From UBA1672 sp964351365 (lineage in GTDB: Bacteria > Pseudomonadota > Alphaproteobacteria > Micavibrionales > Micavibrionaceae): a stretch of DNA of 64,000 bases. A program made the translations under genes and the position numbers. Positions 50,873 to 60,689 of the stretch are shown here, piece after piece (the first letter of the stretch is position 1; every line of letters starts with the position of its first letter). The stretch covers positions 12,211 to 76,210 of the forward strand of contig CAYGNP010000011.1 of the NCBI GenBank assembly GCA_964351365.1, given 5' to 3'. Below the pieces are notes generated by a model, which was not told where the DNA came from, ran no database searches, and worked only from the letters and a program-made list of their open reading frames with translations.

Positions 50873-53200
50873 GTGAGTACGAATTCTGATCATAATCCTG
50901 AACGCCCGGAGCCAGATTATCCGCAAGCGCGTCAAGATGCCTCGCCAAAAAATGTTGCAGATGATCGACCAAAGCAGCCCACGGATGACTGGGCTTTGCA
51001 AGTTGACCGGATGGCGATTAATAGCCCACTTATTGAATGTTTGAGGCTTTTGGCGGGCCATTATGGCCGTCGTGCAAGTGTGACTTCGCTTACAGCGGGT
51101 TTGCCGATTGCTGCGCAGGGTATTACGCCGTATTTGTTTGTTTGCGCAGCAGAGCGTGCGGATTTGCAGGCTAAGTTGATGGAGCGTTCTCTAGAGTCAC
51201 TCTCGATTGCGCCAAATTTGCCGTGCATTATTGTTTTGAATGATAATCAGGCTTGTATTGTCTGGGAGATCCGTCATCCAAAAGGGCATGATCCGCAGCA
51301 AAAAAATGGCAAGATGAGCGATATTCATCCAAAGACCAAGTTTTTGGTTCAGTTTTCCGAGACGGCCGATGAAAAGCAAATTATGACCTTGGAGCAATTG
51401 AATTTGCTTTACACGGGTTACAGCTTTTTTATTCGGCCAACGGCGCGTAGTGATGATCGTGCGGGGCCGGCTGTTATTGATACAGGGCAGGATTGGTTCT
51501 GGGCGAATTTCTGGAAGAATAAAACGCTTTATATCGAGGTCGGTATTGCGGCGGTGATGATTAACGTTTTTGCGCTGGCGAGTTCTATTTTCATCATGAA
51601 TGTTTATGATCGCGTTGTGCCTAATAGCGCGTTTGATACGTTATATGCCATGACTCTTGGTATTTTGATCGTTTATATTTTTGATTTTTTACTTAAAAGC
51701 TTACGCTCACATTTTTTAGATTATGCCGGAAAGAAAGCGGATATCAAGATATCGGCGCTTTTGTTTGAGCAGGTTATGGGTATGACCATGAAGGCACGCC
51801 CCCCCAGTGCCGGTGTTCTTGCAAGCCACATGAAGGAATTTGAGCAGCTGCGTGACTTTTTTACGTCTGCAACAATGGTTGCCCTGATTGATCTTCCGTT
51901 TGTGCTATTTTTTATTGCTATTATTGCGTTTATTGGTGGATGGGTTGCGATTGTTCCGCTTCTCGCTATTCCGTTGATTGTAGGTATGGGTTTTTATCTG
52001 CAAAAGCCTCTTAGAGAGGTCACAAAGGCATCGATGATGGAAAGCGCGCTCAAGAATGCGCTTTTGTTTGAGACGATTATCGGGTTGGAGACGATTAAGG
52101 TGCAGGCGGCTGAGGGCAATACGCAGCGTAAATGGGAAGAGCTGACGCAAAAAGCCTCTAATACTGCAGTGAAGTCAAAACGCATATCATCTTTTGCGCA
52201 GCATTGGGCGGCGCTGATACAACAACTCGCCAGTGTTGGTATTGTTTTTCTTGGTGTTTTTCTGATTAGCAGCGGCAGCATATCTATGGGCGCGCTGATT
52301 GCGTGTGTTTTACTCTCTGGTCGCGCAATGGCCCCTTTGGCACAAATTTCTGGTTTGATGGTCCGCCTTAATCAGTCGCGTGAGGCGCTGGTTCAGCTTG
52401 ATGGATTGATGAAAAAAGAGGTAGAGCGGCCTTATGGCAAGCATTTTGTCTCTTTTCCACATATTGCTGGAAAAGTCGAATTTCGTGAGGTTACGTTTCA
52501 TTATCCAGGGCAGACAACGCCTTCGCTTGATCGTGTCAGTTTCAGCATTCAGCCGACTGAGCGTCTTGGTATTATTGGGGCTGTGGGTTCTGGCAAGACG
52601 ACGATTGAGCGTTTGTTGATTAATCTATATGAGCCAAAATCGGGGTCTGTACAGATTGACGGGACGGATGTGCGTCAGATTGATCCGGGTGATTTGCGCC
52701 GCTCTGTTGGGGCTGTGCAGCAAAGCCCGCAGCTTTTTTATGGAAGCGTGCGTGAAAATATTACCATGGGGCATGAGATGGCACCTGACCGCGCAGTTAT
52801 GAAAGCTGCGGAGATGGCTGGAGTGCTTGAGTTTTTGCAAGATTCTCCGGCTGGTCTTGATACTCAGGTTGGTGAGCGCGGGGAGGCTTTGTCTGGAGGG
52901 CAGCGTCAAGCGGTCGCCATTGCGCGTGCTTTGCTCTATGATCCGCCAATTCTTATTCTTGATGAACCGACAGCGTCTATGGACCCTGCCTCTGAGAACC
53001 GTTTACGTAAGCGCCTGGATGCTTTATGTCAGCATAAAACAACAATATTAATTACGCACAAGGGCGCTATGCTCAATCTGGTTGATCGTCTTTTGCTTAT
53101 GGATCGCGGTAAAGTCGCGGCCTATGGGCCCAAGGATGAGGTTATTCGTAGGCTGCAGGCTCGTGAGCTAGGGACGCAAGCGGAGAATACAAATGTCTGA
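50873..53200 (+). CDS. Type I secretion ABC exporter with degenerate C39 domain (LapB-like)
   Basis: 775 aa from a GTG preceded by GGAGG. Residues ~40–150 form a C39-peptidase-like domain without the catalytic Cys (NSPLIECLRLLAGHYGRR replaces the QxxxxDCG region), so it binds but does not cut cargo. Transmembrane ABC region ~215–500, then the nucleotide-binding domain with Walker A GAVGSGKTT, signature LSGGQRQAVAIARAL, Walker B ILILDEPTASMD and switch His in LITHKG. This architecture is that of exporters for large RTX/Lap adhesins. No adhesin gene lies beside it. Confidence 0.95.
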   Translation: MSTNSDHNPERPEPDYPQARQDASPKNVADDRPKQPTDDWALQVDRMAINSPLIECLRLLAGHYGRRASVTSLTAGLPIAAQGITPYLFVCAAERADLQAKLMERSLESLSIAPNLPCIIVLNDNQACIVWEIRHPKGHDPQQKNGKMSDIHPKTKFLVQFSETADEKQIMTLEQLNLLYTGYSFFIRPTARSDDRAGPAVIDTGQDWFWANFWKNKTLYIEVGIAAVMINVFALASSIFIMNVYDRVVPNSAFDTLYAMTLGILIVYIFDFLLKSLRSHFLDYAGKKADIKISALLFEQVMGMTMKARPPSAGVLASHMKEFEQLRDFFTSATMVALIDLPFVLFFIAIIAFIGGWVAIVPLLAIPLIVGMGFYLQKPLREVTKASMMESALKNALLFETIIGLETIKVQAAEGNTQRKWEELTQKASNTAVKSKRISSFAQHWAALIQQLASVGIVFLGVFLISSGSISMGALIACVLLSGRAMAPLAQISGLMVRLNQSREALVQLDGLMKKEVERPYGKHFVSFPHIAGKVEFREVTFHYPGQTTPSLDRVSFSIQPTERLGIIGAVGSGKTTIERLLINLYEPKSGSVQIDGTDVRQIDPGDLRRSVGAVQQSPQLFYGSVRENITMGHEMAPDRAVMKAAEMAGVLEFLQDSPAGLDTQVGERGEALSGGQRQAVAIARALLYDPPILILDEPTASMDPASENRLRKRLDALCQHKTTILITHKGAMLNLVDRLLLMDRGKVAAYGPKDEVIRRLQARELGTQAENTNV

Positions 53201-54575
53201 GATGCATCTAAAACCCACACCAGCGCAAGAGGCTAATACTCTAGCTGGAAGCCTTAAGGAAAAAGCTGATCGTGCTGAAGCACGAGCACTTGCAGTTTTT
53301 GAGACAGATGAAGATTTATCACTGTCGCGGCATATGTTGTTTATTGCGATTATGGTGTTCTTTGTCTCTTTTATCATCTGGGCGAATATCGCGCAGCTTG
53401 ATGAGGTTACGCGCGGGAGTGGCAAGATTATCCCCTCCAGTGATGTCAAATCTCTGCAAAGTCTTGATCCAGGTATTGTTGATGAGTTTTTGGTGCGTGA
53501 GGGTGATCGGGTTGAGCCGGGGCAAGTTTTGGTACGTTTGCGTGATATTGAAGCCTCGTCCGATTTGGGGGCGAATAGGGTACGATATCTTGGGCTTTTG
53601 GCCTCTATAACGCGGTTACAAGCGGAAGCAGAAGGTCGTGAGAGCGTTGAATTTCCTGATGAAGTCACCCAAGATGCCGGAGAAAGTGTAATTGAGGAGC
53701 TGAATGCATTTCGTGCAAACAAGCTGCAGCTTGATACGCAGATTAATGTATTGCAAAAGCAACTACGCCAAAAAGAGCAGGAGCTGGATGAGTTAAAAAG
53801 CAATATAAGGGATGTTGAAACGACATTGAATTTACAGCGTAAAGAATTGCGCATGATTGAGCCTCTGGTTAAGCGCGGATCGGCGCCGGAAATTGAATTA
53901 TTGCAGCTGCAGCAAGGTATTCAGCAGCGTTTGACGGAGCTGAACGGTCTGAAGTCAAGCTTGCCAAGAACGCAATCCGCAATAGACGAAGCCAATGCGC
54001 GGATGGCGGATGCGCGCCAAAGTGCGCAAACGGCTGCTCAGGTTGATCTTGCGGATAAGTTAACGCAGCTCAATGAAATTCGTGAGCGCTTAACGGGGTT
54101 GAAGGAACGTAAAGGCCGTACAGAGATTAAATCGCCGGTTGCGGGGACGATACAGGAGCTTTTGGTCAACACTGTTGGCGGGGTTGTGCGTGCGGGGGAG
54201 GATTTGATCAAGATCGTTCCCGAGGATGATCAGTTAATTGTTGAGGCGAAAGTAAATCCATCTGACCGGGCGTTTATTTATCCAGGTCAGGAGGCCGTGA
54301 TTAAGGTTACAGCGTATGATTTTTCAATTTACGGAGGCCTGCGCGGTGAGCTTTTGGAGATTTCTGCGGATACGATTGAAGATGAGAAGGGCAACGCATT
54401 TTACCGTGTGAGGCTTCGTACGTATGAGAAGGAGCTTAAGCGCAGGGGCGAGGTGTTGCCGATTATACCGGGTATGGTTGCAAGCGTGGATATTTTAACC
54501 GGGCAAAAGACGGTGATGCAATATTTGCTTAAGCCGCTGATCAAGACGCTTGATAATGCAATGAATGAGCGTTAG
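53193..54575 (+). CDS. HlyD-family membrane fusion protein (LapC-like)
   Basis: 460 aa. One membrane helix at 48–67 (MLFIAIMVFFVSFIIWANIA), a lipoyl half (DEFLVREGDRVEPGQVLVRL), a long coiled coil (~140–300), the second lipoyl half (EIKSPVAGTIQELLVNTVGG) and a C-terminal barrel with the HlyD-type ending (IPGMVASVDILTGQKTVMQY). Type I secretion adaptors share this ending. It overlaps the exporter gene by eight bases. Confidence 0.94.
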   Translation: MSEMHLKPTPAQEANTLAGSLKEKADRAEARALAVFETDEDLSLSRHMLFIAIMVFFVSFIIWANIAQLDEVTRGSGKIIPSSDVKSLQSLDPGIVDEFLVREGDRVEPGQVLVRLRDIEASSDLGANRVRYLGLLASITRLQAEAEGRESVEFPDEVTQDAGESVIEELNAFRANKLQLDTQINVLQKQLRQKEQELDELKSNIRDVETTLNLQRKELRMIEPLVKRGSAPEIELLQLQQGIQQRLTELNGLKSSLPRTQSAIDEANARMADARQSAQTAAQVDLADKLTQLNEIRERLTGLKERKGRTEIKSPVAGTIQELLVNTVGGVVRAGEDLIKIVPEDDQLIVEAKVNPSDRAFIYPGQEAVIKVTAYDFSIYGGLRGELLEISADTIEDEKGNAFYRVRLRTYEKELKRRGEVLPIIPGMVASVDILTGQKTVMQYLLKPLIKTLDNAMNER

Positions 54576-54647
54576 AGGCGGGGTTTTCCCTTGCAAATTT
54601 TTTCAGAATGGCCATTATCTATACTCTTTGAAATATAGGATTATAGA

Positions 54648-56633
54648 ATGAAGCAGAGCGCCGCACAGCAATCACACGTTAATATTACTATGTCTGATGG
54701 ATCAGTGCGGACATATGATTCCGGTATCACTGGCATGGGGATAGCGAATGATATTTCCAAGTCTTTGGCGAAGGCGGCGATTGCGGTTAAGCTTAATGGG
54801 GAGCTGAGCGACTTGTCGCTGCCAATAGAGCGTGATGTTTCTATTGAAATTATAAAACGAGACGCAGCGGATTCATTGGAAATGATCCGCCATGATTGCG
54901 CGCATGTTTTGGCAGAGGCCGTGCAGAGCCTGTTTCCCGGCACGCAGGTTACAATTGGGCCGACCATTGAGAACGGATTTTACTATGATTTTGCGCGCAA
55001 TGAGCCGTTTAGCACAGAGGATTTTGAAGCCATTGAAAAGGAGATGCGCAAGATTATCGAGCGCGGAGATGCTTTTGTCCGTGAGGTTTGGAGCCGGGAA
55101 AAAGCGCTGGCTTTTTTCCGTGAAAAGGGTGAGGCGTACAAGGCCGAGTTGATTGAGGACTTGCCGGAGAGCGAAGAGATTAAGATCTATAAGCAAGGGG
55201 AGTGGACAGATTTATGCCGGGGGCCGCATATGCCAACGACAAAGCATGTTGGGACGGCGTTTAAGTTGCTGAAGGTCGCGGGGGCTTATTGGCGCGGGGA
55301 CTCGAGCCGGGCGATGCTGACGCGGATTTACGGCACGGCTTGGCGCGATCAAGCGGAGCTGGAGGCGTATCTGCAACAGTTGGAGGAGGCGGAAAAGCGC
55401 GATCACCGTAAGCTCGGCGGGGAGATGGATTTGTACCATTTCCAAAGCGAGGCGCAGGGCTCTGTGTTTTGGCATCCTAAGGGGTTTGTGATTTATAACC
55501 AGCTGGAGGGGTATATCCGCAGGCGTTTGAACGCCGTGGGTTATAAGGAGATTAAAACGCCGCAATTAATTGATAACAAGCTGTGGGTGGCGTCCGGTCA
55601 TTGGGGCAAATACCGCGAAAATATGTTTGTCGTGCCGGATGAAATTCCAAATACAGACGAGGACGGGCCGGTTTTGAGCGATAAGGCGTTTGAAAAGCTG
55701 ATGGCGCTCAAGCCGATGAATTGTCCGGCGCATGTGCAGGTGTATAATCAGGGGATCAAATCGTATCGTGACCTGCCGCTGCGTCTGGCGGAGTTTGGGT
55801 GTTGTCACCGGAATGAGGCGCATGGTGCGCTGCATGGGTTGATGCGGGTGCGTCAAATGACCCAGGATGATGCGCATATTTTCTGCCGCGAGGATCAGAT
55901 TATGTCTGAATCAGTTTCGTTTTGTGAATTGGTGCGTGCGGTATACAAGGATATGGGTTTTGAAGATGTGCGGGTTGTTCTGGCTCTGCGGCCAGATGTG
56001 CGCGCGGGCAGTGATGATATTTGGGATAAGGCGGAGGATGGACTTCGTCAGGCATTGCGCAGTGCGGGGCTGGAGTTTGTGGAGGAGCCCGGAGAGGGCG
56101 CGTTTTACGGCCCGAAAGTCGAGTTTCATATCCGTGATGCGATTGGGCGGAGCTGGCAGTGCGGGACGTTGCAGCTTGATTTTGTTTTGCCGGAGCGTTT
56201 GGATGCAAGCTATATTGGGCAGGATGGGGAAAAGCATCGCCCCGTGATGCTGCATCGTGCGGTTTTGGGAACGCTGGAGCGGTTTATCGGGATTATGATC
56301 GAGAATACGGCCGGGAAGCTGCCGCTATGGCTCGCGCCAGTGCAGTGCGTTGTGGCAACGATTACAGGCAAAGCCGATGACTATGCCGCCGAGGTACACC
56401 GCATGCTTGTGGCGCGCGGGATACGCGCGGAGCTTGATGTGCGCAATGAGAAAATTAACTACAAGGTGAGGGAGCATTCCCACGCCAAAGTGCCGGTGAT
56501 GTTTGTCGTTGGGGCGCGCGAGGCGGAAGAGAAAACCGTGGCTATCCGGCGTCTAGGGTCTCAGGCGCAAGATGTTCAAGGCCTTGAAGAGGCAATTGCG
56601 GAGATTGTCTCTGCTGCACAGCCCCCATTTTAA
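54648..56633 (+). CDS. thrS: Threonyl-tRNA synthetase
   Basis: 661 aa. TGS domain (1–~65), editing domain with HDCAHVLAEA and its C-x2-H partner region, then class II core: motif 1 in ENMFVVPDE region, zinc Cys in LKPMNCPAHVQVY, motif 2 RLAEFGCCHRNEAHGALHGL, motif 3 RAVLGTLERFIGIMIE, and an anticodon-binding domain. All zinc ligands and editing residues look present. It is followed by infC, the widespread thrS–infC order. Confidence 0.97.
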   Translation: MKQSAAQQSHVNITMSDGSVRTYDSGITGMGIANDISKSLAKAAIAVKLNGELSDLSLPIERDVSIEIIKRDAADSLEMIRHDCAHVLAEAVQSLFPGTQVTIGPTIENGFYYDFARNEPFSTEDFEAIEKEMRKIIERGDAFVREVWSREKALAFFREKGEAYKAELIEDLPESEEIKIYKQGEWTDLCRGPHMPTTKHVGTAFKLLKVAGAYWRGDSSRAMLTRIYGTAWRDQAELEAYLQQLEEAEKRDHRKLGGEMDLYHFQSEAQGSVFWHPKGFVIYNQLEGYIRRRLNAVGYKEIKTPQLIDNKLWVASGHWGKYRENMFVVPDEIPNTDEDGPVLSDKAFEKLMALKPMNCPAHVQVYNQGIKSYRDLPLRLAEFGCCHRNEAHGALHGLMRVRQMTQDDAHIFCREDQIMSESVSFCELVRAVYKDMGFEDVRVVLALRPDVRAGSDDIWDKAEDGLRQALRSAGLEFVEEPGEGAFYGPKVEFHIRDAIGRSWQCGTLQLDFVLPERLDASYIGQDGEKHRPVMLHRAVLGTLERFIGIMIENTAGKLPLWLAPVQCVVATITGKADDYAAEVHRMLVARGIRAELDVRNEKINYKVREHSHAKVPVMFVVGAREAEEKTVAIRRLGSQAQDVQGLEEAIAEIVSAAQPPF

Positions 56634-56666
56634 TATGATATTTTCTGTTCAGTTTGATGGAAAGGC

Positions 56667-56695
56667 TTGCACAGCATGTGAAAGCGGCTTATTAA
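56667..56695 (+). promoter_or_regulatory. Possible infC promoter
   Basis: TTGCAC (56667–56672) and TATTAA (56690–56695) with a 17-base spacer; consensus matches are modest. It would give a ~55-base leader ending at AAGGAGAG before the AUU start. Confidence 0.35.
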
Positions 56696-56756
56696 TGTTT
56701 TTCTAATCAATTTTTATTAGATTATTTTATGTGCAATCAAAAAAGGAGAGCCAACC

Positions 56757-57296
56757 ATTTCTAGACCACAAAAACCGATCCCCCGTAAGGATGACGGACC
56801 GCGACTGAATTCTGAAATTACTGCCGAGAAAGTTCGGCTTGTTGACGCGGACGGAGAAATGCAGGGCGTTGTAGCGCTTTCGAAAGCTTTGGCTATGGCA
56901 GAGGAGGCAGGTCTTGATTTGGTAGAGGTATCCCCAAATGCCGATCCGCCAGTTTGCAAGATTCTGGATTACGGCAAGTATAAATACGAGCAGCAAAAAA
57001 AGGCGAATGAAGCGCGCAAAAAGCAGAAAACTGTTGATGTGAAAGAGGTCAAAATGAGCCCGCGCATCGAGAAGAATGATTATGATGTGAAGATGCGCAA
57101 TACGCGCCGTTTCCTTGAAGAGGGGAACAAGGTCAAGGTCTCCATGCGGTTTCGCGGCCGGGAGATTGCTCATCAGGAGATCGGGCGGGAATTGTTTACA
57201 AGAATGCTGCTGGAGTTGGGTGAGCTTGTAAATGTTGAGCTTGAACCCAAGTTCGAGGGGCGCCAGATGATTATGATCCTTGGTCCCAAACATTAA
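56757..57296 (+). CDS. infC: Translation initiation factor IF-3, AUU start
   Basis: About 179 aa. The frame has no ATG until 56859, inside the N domain, but an ATT at 56757 is in frame and sits seven bases after AAGGAGAG. From it the protein reads SRPQKPIPRKDDGPRLNSEI, the usual IF-3 opening. The linker is lysine-rich (KYEQQKKANEARKKQK) and the C domain has EVKMSPRIEKNDYDVKMRN. IF-3 rejects non-standard start codons, so an AUU start allows it to repress its own translation, as known for E. coli infC. No rpmI/rplT follows here. Confidence 0.95.
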   Translation: MSRPQKPIPRKDDGPRLNSEITAEKVRLVDADGEMQGVVALSKALAMAEEAGLDLVEVSPNADPPVCKILDYGKYKYEQQKKANEARKKQKTVDVKEVKMSPRIEKNDYDVKMRNTRRFLEEGNKVKVSMRFRGREIAHQEIGRELFTRMLLELGELVNVELEPKFEGRQMIMILGPKH

Positions 57297-57410
57297 AATC
57301 CACTCTTTGTTAGTACTCTAAAGTCCTCTGCCTATTGCGTTTTGTTGCGCTATGGCTTAGGACTCTGAGTGTAAAATTTAAGCACAATTAGAAGCGGATG
57401 GATTATAAGC

Positions 57411-58187
57411 ATGGGCATTTTTCTTGATATTGTTGTTGTTCTGGTGTTGCTGGCGTCTGTTATTGTGTCGGTATTACGAGGATTTATCCGTGAAGTTTTG
57501 ACGATATTGGGGCTAGTGGGCGGTGCGGTTGCTGCGTTTGTTGCGGGCCCGCTTTTGCAACCAACAACGCGCGGTTGGTTTGGCGTTGTTGAGGGCGCGG
57601 AAGATCCGGGCAGCTTGTTTGGCATGTTGCCCTATAGCTTGATTGCGGATGGTTTGGCTTATGCGATTGTTTTTCTCGTTTTTGTGATTATTTTTTCAAC
57701 GCTTAGTCATTTTCTGTCTAAATCTGTGAAGCATATGGGCCTTGGCGCGGTTGACCGCGCACTGGGGGCTGTATTTGGGATTGCGCGCGGGGGTTTGATT
57801 TTGGGATTGCTGTATCTTTTCCCGCTTTTTCTGGTTGGTGAAGATCAGCAAAAAGAGGTTTTCAAAGAGAGCAAGGCGCAGCCTTATCTTGAGTTTACGT
57901 CACGCTGGATTTTGAGCTATGTTCCCAAGAATGCGGAAGAAGAAATCGCAGAAGGGGCCGAGAAATTGCAGAATATGTCTGAGACGCGCAAGAAATTCGA
58001 AGAGATGGATATATTGGAAAAAGCGCCTGATGCGGACGGTTCAGATTTGCCCAAGAGCGGATATGGCGATGAGTTCCGTGAGCGTATGGACAAGTTGTTT
58101 GAAGATGTTGAGCAAGCACCGCTCAACGGTGAGAGTGTTCTTACGCCTGAGCCTGAGCCTGAGCAGCAGCCTAGCGAAAACCCTTAA
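57411..58187 (+). CDS. cvpA: CvpA family membrane protein
   Basis: 258 aa. Four membrane helices fill residues 1–~160 (DIVVVLVLLASVIVSVLRGF, LVGGAVAAFVAGPLL, YAIVFLVFVIIFSTL, RGGLILGLLYLFPLF). The SVLRGFIREVLTILGL and GAVDRALGAVFGIARG segments are CvpA hallmarks. The C-terminal ~90 residues are charged and longer than in E. coli. CvpA is needed for colicin V production and linked to envelope/bile tolerance. It is convergent with purF, unlike the cvpA-purF operon of enterobacteria. Confidence 0.9.
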   Translation: MGIFLDIVVVLVLLASVIVSVLRGFIREVLTILGLVGGAVAAFVAGPLLQPTTRGWFGVVEGAEDPGSLFGMLPYSLIADGLAYAIVFLVFVIIFSTLSHFLSKSVKHMGLGAVDRALGAVFGIARGGLILGLLYLFPLFLVGEDQQKEVFKESKAQPYLEFTSRWILSYVPKNAEEEIAEGAEKLQNMSETRKKFEEMDILEKAPDADGSDLPKSGYGDEFRERMDKLFEDVEQAPLNGESVLTPEPEPEQQPSENP

Positions 58188-58193
58188 GCTCAA

Positions 58194-59714
58194 TCAGGCA
58201 TTGTCGTAGAGATCTACGGATTGATGACGGTCTTTGATTTTTGTTTTCTTTTCGGAGTCTTTGCGGCGCGTTTCAATTTTTGAGAAATATATGTCGGTTA
58301 TGTCGCCGGTGACGTATTTTCCATCGAAAACAGAGCAGTCAAATTCTCGGGTTTCACCGTTTTCACTGCCTGGCGTGGCAGCTTTGATGAGGTCTTCGAG
58401 ATCCTGATAGATCAGCCAGTCTGCGCCAATTTCTTTTTGGATGTCTTTTTCAGTTTTATCAAAGGCGACGAGTTCGGATTTTACAGCCATGTCGATGCCG
58501 TAAACATTCGGGAAGCGGATTGGCGGGGCGGCGGAGGCAAAGTATACTTTCTTTGCGCCGGCGGCGCGGGCCATGTCGATGATTTTTTTGCTGGTGGTGC
58601 CGCGCACAATGGAATCATCGACCAGAAGGACGTTTTTGTCTTTGAATTCCAGCGGAATAGGGTTGAGTTTTTGGCGGACGGATTTTTCGCGCTCTTCCTG
58701 GCCTGGCATGATGAATGTGCGGCCGATATAGCGGTTTTTGACGAAGCCTTCGCGGAATTTCAGGCCCATGACACTGGCGAGCTCCATTGCGCAAGAGCGG
58801 CTTGATTCCGGGATTGGAATCACCACATCGATATCATGATCCGGGAATTCGCGCAGGATTTTTTCAGCCAGATATTCACCCATGCGCATACGGGATTTGT
58901 AGACCGAGCTGCCGTCTATAATTGAATCGGGGCGGGCGAAGTAAACATGTTCAAAAATGCAGGGCGTATGCGGGCGGGTTGCGTCGCAAATCTTGCTGTG
59001 GAGCTTGCCTTTTTTATCCACGAAGATGACCTCGCCGGGCTTTACGTCCCGAATCGTTTCGAAACCCAAGGCATCAAGTGCAACGCTTTCGGAGGCGATC
59101 ATATATTCTGTTTTGCCGTCCTTGTTGGTTTTTTGACCGTAGATCAAGGGGCGGATACCGTTCGGATCACGGAAGGCAAACAGGCCGTAGCCAGAGATCA
59201 TGCCAACCACGGCGTATGCACCTTTACAGCGTTTGTAGAGTTTTTCGATGGCGGTGAAGACGTCTTCGGGGGTGAGTTTTAATTTACCCAGAGATTGGAG
59301 CTCGTGCGCGACGATGTTCAGAAGGACCTCGGAGTCTGATTCCGTGTTTACATGGCGTAAATCTGTCTGGAAGAGCTCTTCGGCCAGTTCATCCTGATTG
59401 GTCAGGTTGCCGTTATGGGCGAGAACGATGCCGTAGGGGGAGTTCACGTAAAGGGGCTGGGATTCAGCGGAGCTGGAGGAGCCGGCAGTCGGGTAGCGTA
59501 CATGGCCGATGCCCATATTGCCGCGCAGGTGCGTCATGTGGTCTAGGGTGAAGATATCCCGCACCATGCCGTTGCTTTTGCGCAAGTAAAAGCGGCCTTT
59601 GTCTTCGGTGACGATGCCTGCAGCATCCTGGCCGCGATGCTGCAAAATTGTAAGGCCATCATAGATGTCCTGATTTACGGGACCGTATGAAAATATACCA
59701 ATGATGCCGCACAT
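58194..59714 (-). CDS. purF: Amidophosphoribosyltransferase
   Basis: 506 aa. First committed step of purine synthesis: PRPP plus glutamine to phosphoribosylamine. The N terminus is MCGIIGIFSYG, with Cys2 as the Ntn nucleophile once Met is removed; no propeptide. Glutaminase residues (HVRYPTAGSSSSAESQP, LAHNGNLTN) and the PRPP-binding loop (VLLVDDSIVRGTTSKKII) are intact. Start ATG at 59714. Its end is six bases from convergent cvpA. Confidence 0.97.
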   Translation of the reverse strand: MCGIIGIFSYGPVNQDIYDGLTILQHRGQDAAGIVTEDKGRFYLRKSNGMVRDIFTLDHMTHLRGNMGIGHVRYPTAGSSSSAESQPLYVNSPYGIVLAHNGNLTNQDELAEELFQTDLRHVNTESDSEVLLNIVAHELQSLGKLKLTPEDVFTAIEKLYKRCKGAYAVVGMISGYGLFAFRDPNGIRPLIYGQKTNKDGKTEYMIASESVALDALGFETIRDVKPGEVIFVDKKGKLHSKICDATRPHTPCIFEHVYFARPDSIIDGSSVYKSRMRMGEYLAEKILREFPDHDIDVVIPIPESSRSCAMELASVMGLKFREGFVKNRYIGRTFIMPGQEEREKSVRQKLNPIPLEFKDKNVLLVDDSIVRGTTSKKIIDMARAAGAKKVYFASAAPPIRFPNVYGIDMAVKSELVAFDKTEKDIQKEIGADWLIYQDLEDLIKAATPGSENGETREFDCSVFDGKYVTGDITDIYFSKIETRRKDSEKKTKIKDRHQSVDLYDNA

Positions 59715-59778
59715 GTTGTTTCCTTTATTTCAGGGGTCTCACCATATTGATAAGCGCCCTGTTTTTCAAGGGAATTCA

Positions 59779-60582
59779 TTAGGCCGCTTTTTTATTGGAT
59801 TCGTTTGGTGGGCTGAGGGTTTCTATGGTACGCGTCGGGAAGGGGATGGATATACCGTCTTTATCCAGAGCTTCTTTGATTTTTTTAATCGTGTCGACCT
59901 TTAAAGCCCAGAAATCCGGAGTTGTCGACCAGATTCTAAGGGTGATGTTGACAGCAGAATCTCCAAGATTTGTGACCATGATTTGTGGCTCTTTGCCGGT
60001 TTCTTTTATGATCCGTGCCTCGTCTTTGATCGCTTTTTCGATGGTTTTGAAGGCTTTGTTGATGTCGTCTTTGTAACTTATGCCAAAGACAATATCCTGG
60101 CGGCGCTGAGGGTTACGGGTGAAATTCTCGATATCTGCGTTCCAGAGCTTGCTGTTTGGGACAAAAACATATGTGTTGTCAGGTGTTGAGAGCTCGGTTG
60201 CGAATAATCCCAGAGTTATAACAGTGCCTTTTATGTTTGCAGAGGAGATGAAATCGCCGACATTAAAGGGGCGAAGAATGAGCAGCATAACGCCCGCGGC
60301 AACGTTGCTCAGAGTTCCTTGAAGGGCGAGGCCGATCGCAAGACCAGCAGTAGCCAAAACGGCCAGAAGGCTTGCGGTTTGTACGCCAAACTGCTGTAAA
60401 ACCATGATGAGAGCCAAGGCTAGTATGACGTATTTTGCGCAATTTCCGAGGAAGCTTTTGAGGGTTCCTTCAAGTCTATGGATTTTCCCAATCATGATTT
60501 TTGCCTGATTGCCCAGTACCCAGCCTGCAACCATTATGGCTCCTGCAATGACAACGTTTGTGGCGATTGTTAGATAGTCCAT
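59779..60582 (-). CDS. Small-conductance mechanosensitive channel (MscS type)
   Basis: 267 aa, close to E. coli MscS. Three N-terminal helices; the pore helix is Gly/Ala-rich (LAVLATAGLAIGLALQGTLS), followed by NVAAGVMLLILRPFNVGDFI, the conserved start of the beta domain, and VPNSKLWNADIENFTRNP. It should release solutes upon osmotic downshock. A perfect CtrA-type box lies 17–31 bases upstream of the start. Confidence 0.94.
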   Translation of the reverse strand: MDYLTIATNVVIAGAIMVAGWVLGNQAKIMIGKIHRLEGTLKSFLGNCAKYVILALALIMVLQQFGVQTASLLAVLATAGLAIGLALQGTLSNVAAGVMLLILRPFNVGDFISSANIKGTVITLGLFATELSTPDNTYVFVPNSKLWNADIENFTRNPQRRQDIVFGISYKDDINKAFKTIEKAIKDEARIIKETGKEPQIMVTNLGDSAVNITLRIWSTTPDFWALKVDTIKKIKEALDKDGISIPFPTRTIETLSPPNESNKKAA

Positions 60583-60598
60583 TTCATCCTCACTTTGT

Positions 60599-60613
60599 TT
60601 AACTATTTGTTAA
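60599..60613. promoter_or_regulatory. Perfect CtrA-type box between mscS and a membrane protein gene
   Basis: TTAA-CTATTTG-TTAA, the exact CtrA consensus spacing, also forms a 17-base inverted repeat TTTAAC/GTTAAA (60598–60614). It is near the mscS start and 127 bases before the plus-strand gene. Function inferred from consensus. Confidence 0.4.
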
Positions 60614-60689
60614 ATTAGTAAATAGATTCAAAGCATTATGCAAGGAAAAGACAAATTTTTTCATGGTTTTGGCATATTTTGACCGTATT

